This document shows, in pieces, positions 1 to 5,572 of a stretch of 5,572 bases of DNA. How positions within the stretch are numbered: the first letter of the stretch is position 1; every line of letters begins with the position of its first letter. The translations under genes were made by a program, and so were the position numbers. The notes beneath the pieces are model-generated. The model ran no database searches. It saw only the letters and a list, made by a program, of their open reading frames with translations, and was not told the origin of the DNA. The stretch comes from UBA8437 sp003445035 (GTDB lineage Bacteria > Planctomycetota > Planctomycetia > Planctomycetales > Planctomycetaceae): contig CALCHI010000271.1 in the NCBI GenBank assembly GCA_937901285.1, forward strand, positions 1 through 5,572, given 5' to 3'.

Positions 1-989
1 CCCTGGTAGTGGCCCTGGACCTTCTCGAGATCGACTCGCATCACGGTACTGTGCGTCTGGTCGCCGACGAACATCTGGTTCCTGAAGATCCCGAATTTCC
101 CGTCGGTGGTGTCGCAGGCGATGCCGCTGGCCGACTGTCCCATTTTCTTGTAGGGGAAGTAGATGGCTGGTGGCAGCAGTTCGGGGATCCGCTTGGCCTC
201 GACCATCATCCGGCTGCCGCTCTTGGGATCGGCCGGTCGTTTGCCCAGTGCGTCGGTGATGCTGTACCAGCGGTTGCCTCCGGGATGCCCGACGAACTTT
301 CCCGGTTCGAGGTGCTGGAGCTTGGAGGTTCCGTTCCAGGGCCCCTGGTTGTCGGTGTAGAACATGTCACCGAGGTGGTTCATGCCCATGCCTCCGGGCG
401 AGCGGAGCCCGCTGCAGGTGGGCACGCTGGTCCCGTCGGGCTTGATCCTGAGGCACCACCCCCGGTACTGGGTGTTGCTGTTGAACGAGCCGGTCAGGCA
501 CAGCACGACCCACAGGTCGCCCCTGGCATCGAACTTCGAACCGAAGGCGTACTCGTGGTAGTCGCCGGTGATGCCCCAGTCGTCGTTGACGGTCTCGAAG
601 ATATCGGCGCGGCCGTCGTTGTCGGTGTCCTTCATCCGGGTCACCTCGCAACGCTGCGTCGCGTACAGCCAGCCGTCTTTCCACGAGAGTCCCAGCACCT
701 CGTGCAGCCCCTGCGCGTAGCGGGTGAACTTCATCGACGAGGGTTCGGAGAACGGGTTGTCGACCAGGTAGATGTCTCCCCGACGGCTCGAAGCGGCCAG
801 CTTGCCGTTGGGCAGCAGTTCCAGTCCGCCGGCTTCCAGGACCACGCCCTTGGGAATCGGCAGCGTGGTGATGTTGTAGAAGTCGTTCTCGGTCGCCGGC
901 TTGTCCTGGGCCACCGCCGGCACAGCCGACAGCAGGGCAAGCGAGAGTGCGGTCAGGGCCGTGCGAACGAGGAAGATGGAATGAGTCAT
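1..989 (-). CDS. PVC-type sorbosone/glucose dehydrogenase-like exported beta-propeller protein (N-terminal 329 residues, runs off window)
   Basis: I translated this from the ATG at 989-987; the frame has no stop to the left edge, so the C-terminus is missing. The protein begins with a Sec-type signal peptide: Arg at residue 9, a hydrophobic core around 10-22, and an AVA|Q cleavage site near residue 27. The mature part matches what I know of planctomycete membrane-bound dehydrogenase/L-sorbosone-dehydrogenase-like propellers. Family-like stretches are GGLELLPNGKLA (54-65), RRGDIYLVDNP (69-79), GLHEVLGLSW (94-103), a DxDxDG loop (DTDNDGRAD, 121-129), GDYHEYAFGSKFD (142-154), RSPGGMGMN (196-204), FYTDNQGPWNG (210-220) and FVGDQTHSTVMRV (307-319). 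Members are thought to oxidise sugar- or aldehyde-like substrates in the periplasm, but most are untested. Full-length homologues often add a haem c or other C-terminal module, which would lie outside the window. The gene starts 53 bases after the cytochrome gene on the same strand, so it is probably the second gene of an operon. No strong ribosome-binding site precedes the ATG. The frame is open upstream into the end of the cytochrome gene, but the signal peptide fixes this start. The family call is firm; the reaction is not known. Confidence 0.9.
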   Translation of the reverse strand, partial: MTHSIFLVRTALTALSLALLSAVPAVAQDKPATENDFYNITTLPIPKGVVLEAGGLELLPNGKLAASSRRGDIYLVDNPFSEPSSMKFTRYAQGLHEVLGLSWKDGWLYATQRCEVTRMKDTDNDGRADIFETVNDDWGITGDYHEYAFGSKFDARGDLWVVLCLTGSFNSNTQYRGWCLRIKPDGTSVPTCSGLRSPGGMGMNHLGDMFYTDNQGPWNGTSKLQHLEPGKFVGHPGGNRWYSITDALGKRPADPKSGSRMMVEAKRIPELLPPAIYFPYKKMGQSASGIACDTTDGKFGIFRNQMFVGDQTHSTVMRVDLEKVQGHYQ

Positions 990-1042
990 GAGCGGGTGAT
1001 TCCGTTGACGCTGTGGGAGGGGCCAGAGACTCCTGCCCGGAG

Positions 1043-3838
1043 TTACCACGTGTAGGTGTGAACGATGGCGGCGCGGTTGCCGTTCCAGTGGACCGGCACC
1101 AGCAGTTCCCACTGGTTGCCACGCTTGCGGAGCGTGGGAGCATCGCCACCGTCCTGCTGGATCGAGATGTTCAGGATCTTTCCGACGAGGAACGTCCCGT
1201 CCTTCTGTTTGACGATCGTCGGTGAGGCGGCAGCGCGGTACCAGAGCGGTTTTCCGGCAGCTCCGGCCCGTTCGAGTTTCAGCGAACGCACCAGCATCGG
1301 GTCCTTGTCGGTCCTGACCGGCTGCGGATCGTCTTCGACCTGGATTTTTCCGAACCGGTACCGGAAGACCGGACGCCGCTTCTTGTCGATGCGGTAGCCA
1401 CGGAAGCGGTACCCCTGTTTGCGGGCCGCGTCGGTGGGCCAGTTGGTTTCGAGAGTCTCCAGGGATGCGAACGGGACACCACCGGTCAGCGTGACCAGGT
1501 GGTCACCCAGCGGAGGCTGGAACCCCTGCCCCCGACCGTTCCAGTGCTTGGCGGCGTCGATGAACGCGTTGTGCCAGATCAGCCTCAGTGCCAGCTGGTC
1601 CGCGTCGAAGGCGAGGTTGGCTTTTTCGGGGTAGCCGACGGCGATCCCGCGCGGGCTGACGCCGGAGATGAAGTTGCGGTAGATGATCGGCTCGTCCTTC
1701 GGTTCCAGCTCGATCGGGTTCCGGATCAATCCCCGCGGCAGTCCCGCCTTGCCCCCGTCGGCCAGGTACTCCCAGACACTGACGATCTGGTGCTTGGCCT
1801 CTCCATCGAGCACGTCCGGCAGCAGTGTCTGGCCACGGGGCCAGCCGGCCGGCATGCGGGTGCCGGGCCGATAGGCCTGGGGATCGAGCATGTAGCGGAC
1901 AAACCAGTCCTTGCGGAGCCGGCGGGTCATGGTCAGCAGGTCCAGCGACTGGATGCCGGTCGCCTTGTGGCCGCCGAAGTAGTGGCACTTGATGCACGCC
2001 AGGGCCTTGTCGCCGGACAGAAACCGCCCGGCCGAGCGGACCCGGTGGATGCGGTCGGTGATGGCAAGCGGCACGGGCTTGCGGGTCCGGTCGGCGGTGC
2101 CGAAATCCTTGACCAGGTGGCCGACGTTGGCGGTGCCGAACTTGGGCATTCGTGTGAGCATGTACGGTCGATCGTTGGCCCCGTTGTCGAGCACGTGCTT
2201 GATCCAGTTGTCGTTGAGCTTGTCTCCGACGCCGTCGAGCAGCGGCGGGATCCGGCCCTCGTCGCCCATTTCCTTGATCGTCGTGGCGAACAGGGCATTC
2301 CGCGGTCGTTCGACGCCGCCCCGCTTGTTTCGCGAGTGGCAGGCCAGGCAATTGAAGGCCTCGGTCGTGCCTTCGATCCTCGCCGCGACCGCGGCACCGC
2401 CGGGCAGGGCCGGAGCCTTCACGGCCAGCGCCAGGGCCTGCCGTTGCCGTGCGGAGAGATGAAAATCGGGAATCCCGGCGGCCGGAGCCTTGGCCAACCC
2501 CGCCGACAGGCACCCTCCGGCGACCTTCAGCTGATCCAGTGGCCTGGCCGGTTTGCCGCTGGGCTTGATCGGCTGGTTCTTGTGTTTCATCTGGTGACAC
2601 GAGGCGCATCCCAGCGATGCAAACAGCTTGCGGCCGGTTTCGACCAGCGAGGCATCCGGGACGAAAGCCTTCTCGCCCTTGGCCGGTTTCCGGGGCTTGG
2701 GCCTGGCGACGGTCGTGGAGTGGTTCGAGAGGGTGCGTCGCGAGATTCCCGGTCCCTGGAAATCGGCCTTCAACACCTCACCGCCCCCGGCCTCGAAGAA
2801 GTCCACCAGCAGGGCGTGAGGTCCGGCTTCCAGTTCGATGGCCGCGTTCTTTTCCTGGTAGGGGTGCACGCCGTCGACGTCGACGACTGTCTTTCCGTCG
2901 ATCTGCAGCCGGCTGCCGTCGTCCGAGCCCAGGAAGAAGGTGTAGCGACCGGCCTTGGGCACCTGCAGGAACCCGGTGAAGCGGAGCCCGAACCGGTCTC
3001 GGCGGGCGGCGACACCCAGTTGGAACCCCGAGACCTTGCCGGTGGTCTTGGGCTTGAGCTTGCCGAAGTCGGGCAGTTTGGCCCAGTTGCCCTCGTAGTA
3101 GGCGAAGTTGAGGTTGGGCGGCAGCTGGACCGCCTGGAAGAAGTAGCCGGCGATGTCGCGGGATTCCTGGTCGTTGAGATTGAGACTGGGCATGCGGCCA
3201 CCGGGACGGACCGCCAGCGGGTTTTTCAGGAATGTGGCCAGGCTGTCGCGGGTGTATTTCTTGTCGATGGCGCCCAGCGGCACCGAGGTGGCCAGCACGC
3301 TGGCCTTGGCGTCCCGGCGTGGCTGGTGGCAGGCGATACAACCGACCTGGTGGAACAGCCGTTCGCCACGAGCCACTTCCTGGGGTTGTGGTGCCGAGGG
3401 TCTTGGGGTGCCCGTGGAGGCCAGGAAGTTGACCAGGGCCTGGACCTGGGCGGATTCCGACTGGGCGTCCAGGCCCGGAAACAGGTCCGGCATCGTCGTG
3501 CCCGGCTTGGCGCGGTGCGGGTTGGTCAAAAACTCGACCATCCACTCGGGGCGGACCCGGGTGCCGACGGCATCGAGTACCGGGGCCGGCTTGGTCTTCA
3601 CGCCGGTCGCCGAAACCCCACCCGCGTGACAGCTGGTGCAGTTGAGCTCCGAGATCAGCAATCGCCCACCGCCGGCCAGCGTCTTGTCCCCGGTGGCATG
3701 AAAACGCGCGAAAGCGGGCAGAAGCGGGTGTCCGACTGCGGCGGCCGGTTCGGCGGCGTTGGCAGCTGGTGGATCACAGACAATCACGACCAGCGTGGTG
3801 ACAAGACAGATCGTGAATAACCTCGCCGGCACGTGCAT
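1043..3838 (-). CDS. Exported penta-haem c-type cytochrome with an inserted PA14 domain, 931 residues, complete
   Basis: This is a complete gene from the ATG at 3838-3836 to the TAA at 1045-1043. A Sec signal peptide occupies residues 1-28 (hydrophobic core 9-20, ANA|AEP cleavage site). Five CXXCH haem-attachment motifs follow: CTSCH 67-71, CIACH 167-171, CASCH 411-415, CLACH 497-501 and CIKCH 615-619. Likely distal Met ligands are seen for haem 1 (TMPDLF, M116), haem 2 (RMPSLN, M216), haem 4 (RMPKFG, M564) and haem 5 (RMPAGW, M662). Haem 3 has no clear one and carries IPDFH at 456-460 instead. Residues about 243-370 form a PA14 domain (NFAYYEGNW, GFLQVPKAGRYTFFLGSDDGSRL, IDGKTVVDVDG, GPHALLVDFFEAGGG), which in other proteins binds carbohydrate. 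Residues about 700-931 are haem-free and resemble a tail I associate with planctomycete cytochrome and dehydrogenase proteins (RNFISGVSPRGIAVGYPE, IWHNAFIDAAKHWNGRG, FRYRFGKIQVED). The protein should act in the periplasm or cell envelope as an electron carrier. It is the first gene of the leftward operon, ahead of a probable dehydrogenase partner. AAGGGG six bases before the ATG may be the ribosome-binding site. Confidence 0.93.
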   Translation of the reverse strand: MHVPARLFTICLVTTLVVIVCDPPAANAAEPAAAVGHPLLPAFARFHATGDKTLAGGGRLLISELNCTSCHAGGVSATGVKTKPAPVLDAVGTRVRPEWMVEFLTNPHRAKPGTTMPDLFPGLDAQSESAQVQALVNFLASTGTPRPSAPQPQEVARGERLFHQVGCIACHQPRRDAKASVLATSVPLGAIDKKYTRDSLATFLKNPLAVRPGGRMPSLNLNDQESRDIAGYFFQAVQLPPNLNFAYYEGNWAKLPDFGKLKPKTTGKVSGFQLGVAARRDRFGLRFTGFLQVPKAGRYTFFLGSDDGSRLQIDGKTVVDVDGVHPYQEKNAAIELEAGPHALLVDFFEAGGGEVLKADFQGPGISRRTLSNHSTTVARPKPRKPAKGEKAFVPDASLVETGRKLFASLGCASCHQMKHKNQPIKPSGKPARPLDQLKVAGGCLSAGLAKAPAAGIPDFHLSARQRQALALAVKAPALPGGAAVAARIEGTTEAFNCLACHSRNKRGGVERPRNALFATTIKEMGDEGRIPPLLDGVGDKLNDNWIKHVLDNGANDRPYMLTRMPKFGTANVGHLVKDFGTADRTRKPVPLAITDRIHRVRSAGRFLSGDKALACIKCHYFGGHKATGIQSLDLLTMTRRLRKDWFVRYMLDPQAYRPGTRMPAGWPRGQTLLPDVLDGEAKHQIVSVWEYLADGGKAGLPRGLIRNPIELEPKDEPIIYRNFISGVSPRGIAVGYPEKANLAFDADQLALRLIWHNAFIDAAKHWNGRGQGFQPPLGDHLVTLTGGVPFASLETLETNWPTDAARKQGYRFRGYRIDKKRRPVFRYRFGKIQVEDDPQPVRTDKDPMLVRSLKLERAGAAGKPLWYRAAASPTIVKQKDGTFLVGKILNISIQQDGGDAPTLRKRGNQWELLVPVHWNGNRAAIVHTYTW

Positions 3839-3844
3839 CCCAGG

Positions 3845-3850
3845 CCCCTT
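3845..3850 (-). promoter_or_regulatory. Possible ribosome-binding site of the cytochrome gene
   Basis: On the minus strand, AAGGGG lies six bases before the ATG at 3838. It matches the Shine-Dalgarno consensus only in part. It supports this start codon, as does the signal peptide that follows. Planctomycete genes often lack a clear site, so this may be chance. Confidence 0.4.
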
Positions 3851-3940
3851 GCAGCCGATCCGTTTGTGACAATGGTGCCGAGTCTACCGGGTGTGAGAAA
3901 CAGCGACCACTGAGACCGGCGTCCCACCGATAGCGGCCTC

Positions 3941-3970
3941 TTTACCGTTCCGGAATCAGTGTGTGATAAT
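3941..3970 (+). promoter_or_regulatory. Candidate sigma70-type promoter with extended -10, for the FG-GAP lipoprotein gene
   Basis: A -35-like TTTACC at 3941-3946 (4 of 6 consensus bases) is followed by an 18-base spacer and a -10-like GATAAT at 3965-3970 (5 of 6). The TG at 3962-3963 is placed as in an extended -10 element. Transcription would begin near 3977, giving a leader of roughly 57 bases before the ATG at 4034. It lies in the only non-coding gap between the divergent genes, and the stretch 3955-4015 is clearly more AT-rich than the flanking genes. Planctomycete promoter consensus is poorly known, so this is a match to the general bacterial pattern only. Confidence 0.5.
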
Positions 3971-4024
3971 CGAGCCGTTGCACTTCTTTCACTGCAAAAT
4001 CTCCATCCTCTGTTTCTCGACCAC

Positions 4025-4029
4025 GGGGA
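4025..4029 (+). promoter_or_regulatory. Possible ribosome-binding site of the FG-GAP lipoprotein gene
   Basis: GGGGA ends four bases before the ATG at 4034. The spacing is slightly short and the match is partial. It favours 4034 over a possible in-frame GTG at 3959, which would lie upstream of the candidate promoter's -10 element and would put a long extension ahead of the signal peptide. Confidence 0.35.
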
Positions 4030-4033
4030 TCTG

Positions 4034-5572
4034 ATGAGCGACCAGTCGTGGGCGGGTTGTTTGCGGGGCCGCAGGGCCGGCGCCCCGTGGGTGCTGGTCG
4101 CGCTGGTCATCGGCGTGGTGACGTGGTCCGGTTGCGGCGATGACGAGCCGTCGCCGTCGAGCAAGGTGGGCGACGATCCTGCCGCGGGGGCGGGCGACGA
4201 TTCGGGAGAAGGTCACGATCCCGCTTTGTCCGAACCCTCTGCGACATGGAAGACCGAGCAGTTCCAGGTGGTTGCCGGCGACCAGCTGCAGTTGCTGGTG
4301 GAGGACCTCGAGCGAGACGGGCGATTTGATCCCGAGATCCTGGCACAGGTTGCCGCGTCCGACTTCGCCGGCGATCGGCTGCGGCCGGAACGAATGCCGG
4401 TGGTGCACGAATCAGGAGGCCTGGTGATCCGTCGACAGGAGACGGTTGCCGAGGACGGCTCGTCGGGAGAGCACGGGGTGGCCAGCGGCCTGGCCGAATC
4501 GCTCGATCAACTGGTCTCGGGCTGGTCGGGCCGTTCGGACGTGCACCTGCATTTCAAGATCACCTCGGTCGAACTCGATGAAGGACTCGCCAGGACGCGG
4601 GTGCTGATGGAGGCCGGGGCCCGGCAGGGAGACCGGTTCACCCAGCTGAGAAGTCGGTGGCTCTGCGAATGGAAGCTGGACGGAAAGCGGCCGCCGAGGT
4701 TGCTTTCGCTGCGAAGCGAAATGCTCGAACAGGTCACCGGGTCATCGCCGGGGGGACGGCTGTATGTCGACGCGACTGCCGGAGTGCTGAAGGCGGCTGC
4801 CGAGGTCGGTGATCAACTGGGTCGCAGTGTCGATCACTGGCGGGGTCGTTTGCAGGCCGAACTGGGTGCGGCGCTGCACGGTCACCAGGGGCTGGCTGTT
4901 GGCGACGTCAACGGCGACGGACTGGACGATGTCTACCTTTGTCAGCCCGGTGGAATGCCCAACCGGTTGCTGGTGCAGCAACCCGATGGCACGGTTCGTG
5001 ACCGGGCCCGCTCGGCGGGTGTCGACTGGCTCGATCGTTCCCGCAGCGCGTTGATGGTTGATTTCGACAACGACGGAGACCAGGACCTGGTGTGCGTGTT
5101 GAACATCAACCTGGTCCTGATGGAGAACGATGGCCGTGGCCGGTTCACCGAGCGGGAGATGGCATTTGCGACAGGTGACCCGTACGCGTTGGCGGCGGCC
5201 GACTTTGACGCCGACGGTGATCTGGACCTGTTTGTCAGCGGTTACGGGAAAGGCTTCCTGGCCAGCCCCTCCGGAGAGGGAGTGCTTGGCGAGTCGATTC
5301 CCTATCCGTATCACGACGCGAACAACGGGGGGCCGAACCTGCTGCTCCGCAATGACGGGGACTGGCGGTTCGCCGATGCGACCGACGAGGTGGGCCTGGG
5401 GATGAACAACCGCCGGTGGAGTTTCGCGGCGGGCTGGTCGGACTACGACGGCGACGGGGATCCCGACCTGTATGTTGCCAACGACTATGGACGGAATTGC
5501 CTGTATCGCAACGATGGGGGGCGGTTCACCGACGTGGCGGCGACAGCCGGTGTCGAAGACATCGCGGCGGGG
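4034..5572 (+). CDS. Predicted lipoprotein with FG-GAP/VCBS repeats, CRTAC1-like (N-terminal 513 residues, runs off window)
   Basis: The frame is open from the ATG at 4034 to the right edge without a stop. The N-terminus has two Arg-rich patches (11-14), a hydrophobic segment at 18-30 and Cys34 in TWSGC|GDD. This looks like a lipoprotein signal, although Trp at -3 is not standard for a lipobox. An acidic, Ser/Pro/Gly-rich linker (35-70) should hold the rest away from the membrane. Residues about 72-260 form a domain I cannot name. From about 285 onward there are FG-GAP/VCBS-type repeats with calcium-type loops: DVNGDGLDD 291-299, DFDNDGDQD 343-351, DFDADGDLD 390-398 and DYDGDGDPD 470-478. Typical companion phrases are also present (GLAVGDVNG, CQPGGMPNRLLVQ, NGGPNLLLRNDGDW, RNDGGRFTDVAATAGV). 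Such proteins fold as calcium-stabilised beta-propellers on the cell surface or in the periplasm and probably mediate binding. Family members often end in an ASPIC/UnbV domain, which would lie beyond the window. The gene is transcribed away from the cytochrome operon. Ligand and role are unknown. Confidence 0.9.
   Translation, partial: MSDQSWAGCLRGRRAGAPWVLVALVIGVVTWSGCGDDEPSPSSKVGDDPAAGAGDDSGEGHDPALSEPSATWKTEQFQVVAGDQLQLLVEDLERDGRFDPEILAQVAASDFAGDRLRPERMPVVHESGGLVIRRQETVAEDGSSGEHGVASGLAESLDQLVSGWSGRSDVHLHFKITSVELDEGLARTRVLMEAGARQGDRFTQLRSRWLCEWKLDGKRPPRLLSLRSEMLEQVTGSSPGGRLYVDATAGVLKAAAEVGDQLGRSVDHWRGRLQAELGAALHGHQGLAVGDVNGDGLDDVYLCQPGGMPNRLLVQQPDGTVRDRARSAGVDWLDRSRSALMVDFDNDGDQDLVCVLNINLVLMENDGRGRFTEREMAFATGDPYALAAADFDADGDLDLFVSGYGKGFLASPSGEGVLGESIPYPYHDANNGGPNLLLRNDGDWRFADATDEVGLGMNNRRWSFAAGWSDYDGDGDPDLYVANDYGRNCLYRNDGGRFTDVAATAGVEDIAAG
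4904..5467 (+). repeat. Four DxDxDG calcium-loop repeats within the FG-GAP lipoprotein gene
   Basis: Loops coded at 4904-4930, 5060-5086, 5201-5227 and 5441-5467 share the pattern D-x-[DN]-x-D-G-[DL]-x-D. Their start-to-start spacings are 52, 47 and 80 residues. The longer third spacing holds an insertion at about residues 401-436 (rich in Gly, Ser, Pro and Tyr) before the usual GPNLLLRNDG strand resumes. The repeats are conserved as protein, and the DNA is diverged, so this is old domain repetition and not a recent tandem duplication. Confidence 0.85.

Noticed and set aside
990..1042. Possible hairpin terminator between the cytochrome and dehydrogenase-like genes
   Set aside because: Only a four-base CTCC/GGAG stem is visible and there is no T run, so it is not a credible intrinsic terminator.
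9..1055. Plus-strand open frame of 348 codons at the left end
   Set aside because: It is a codon-aligned antisense shadow of the dehydrogenase-like gene at 989-1, whose translation clearly matches a known family and starts with a signal peptide.
367..1149. Minus-strand open frame of 260 codons overlapping the end of the cytochrome gene and the start of the next
   Set aside because: It is out of frame with both well-supported genes, has Arg/Pro/Gly-rich low-complexity composition typical of shadow frames, and would overlap two real genes.
1499..3820. Very long plus-strand open frame (773 codons) opposite the cytochrome gene
   Set aside because: It is codon-aligned with the real gene (middle positions coincide), so it can stop only where the sense gene uses TTA, CTA or TCA, which are rare in GC-rich genes. 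The translation shows no domain or signal peptide, while the minus-strand frame has five CXXCH motifs and PA14.
3881..3909. Weak minus-strand promoter (TAGACT as -10, TGGTCG as -35) for the cytochrome operon
   Set aside because: The -10 matches 4 of 6 and the -35 only 3 of 6 bases, which is expected by chance in a gap of this size.
3966..4000. Minus-strand GATTAT with an upstream TTGCAG as an alternative leftward promoter overlapping the rightward one
   Set aside because: The hexamer matches are poor, the spacer is about 20 bases, and it would leave a leader of over 100 bases. It is not better than chance.
4742..5314. Minus-strand open frame of 190 codons opposite the FG-GAP repeats
   Set aside because: It is codon-aligned antisense to the repeat-bearing frame. 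The plus-strand translation has the recognisable DxDxDG repeats.

Overview
The window looks like a chromosomal segment from a GC-rich planctomycete (phylum Planctomycetota; a Pirellulales- or Planctomycetales-type genome is my guess). The basis is the protein families: a PA14-containing multihaem c-type cytochrome, a PVC-type sorbosone-dehydrogenase-like propeller protein and an FG-GAP/CRTAC1-type lipoprotein. All three are typical of the large families of exported proteins in this phylum. No RNA genes, mobile elements, CRISPR arrays or phage genes are visible.

Layout: two genes lie on the minus strand and one on the plus strand, diverging from a 195-base intergenic region (3839-4033). Reading leftward from that region, the first gene (3838-1043) encodes a complete 931-residue exported cytochrome with five CXXCH haem-attachment motifs, a PA14 domain between the second and third haem modules, and a haem-free C-terminal region. 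After 53 bases comes the second gene (989 to beyond the left edge). It encodes an exported beta-propeller protein of the PVC-type dehydrogenase family, of which the first 329 residues are visible. Reading rightward, the third gene (4034 to beyond the right edge) encodes a predicted lipoprotein with an acidic linker, an unrecognised N-terminal domain and at least four DxDxDG FG-GAP/VCBS-type repeats. The first 513 residues are visible.

How the genes may work together: the cytochrome and the propeller protein are probably co-transcribed, and they make sense as a periplasmic or envelope electron-transfer pair. In that model the propeller oxidises a sugar or aldehyde-type substrate, the cytochrome takes the electrons, and the PA14 domain anchors the complex to glycan. 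This is inference; nothing here identifies the substrate. The FG-GAP lipoprotein has a good extended -10 promoter candidate of its own, and its link to the other two rests only on divergent position and shared envelope location.

The longest plus-strand open frames over the left two thirds (for example 1499-3820 and 9-1055) are codon-aligned antisense shadows of the real minus-strand genes. The real propeller gene is easy to overlook because it runs off the window.
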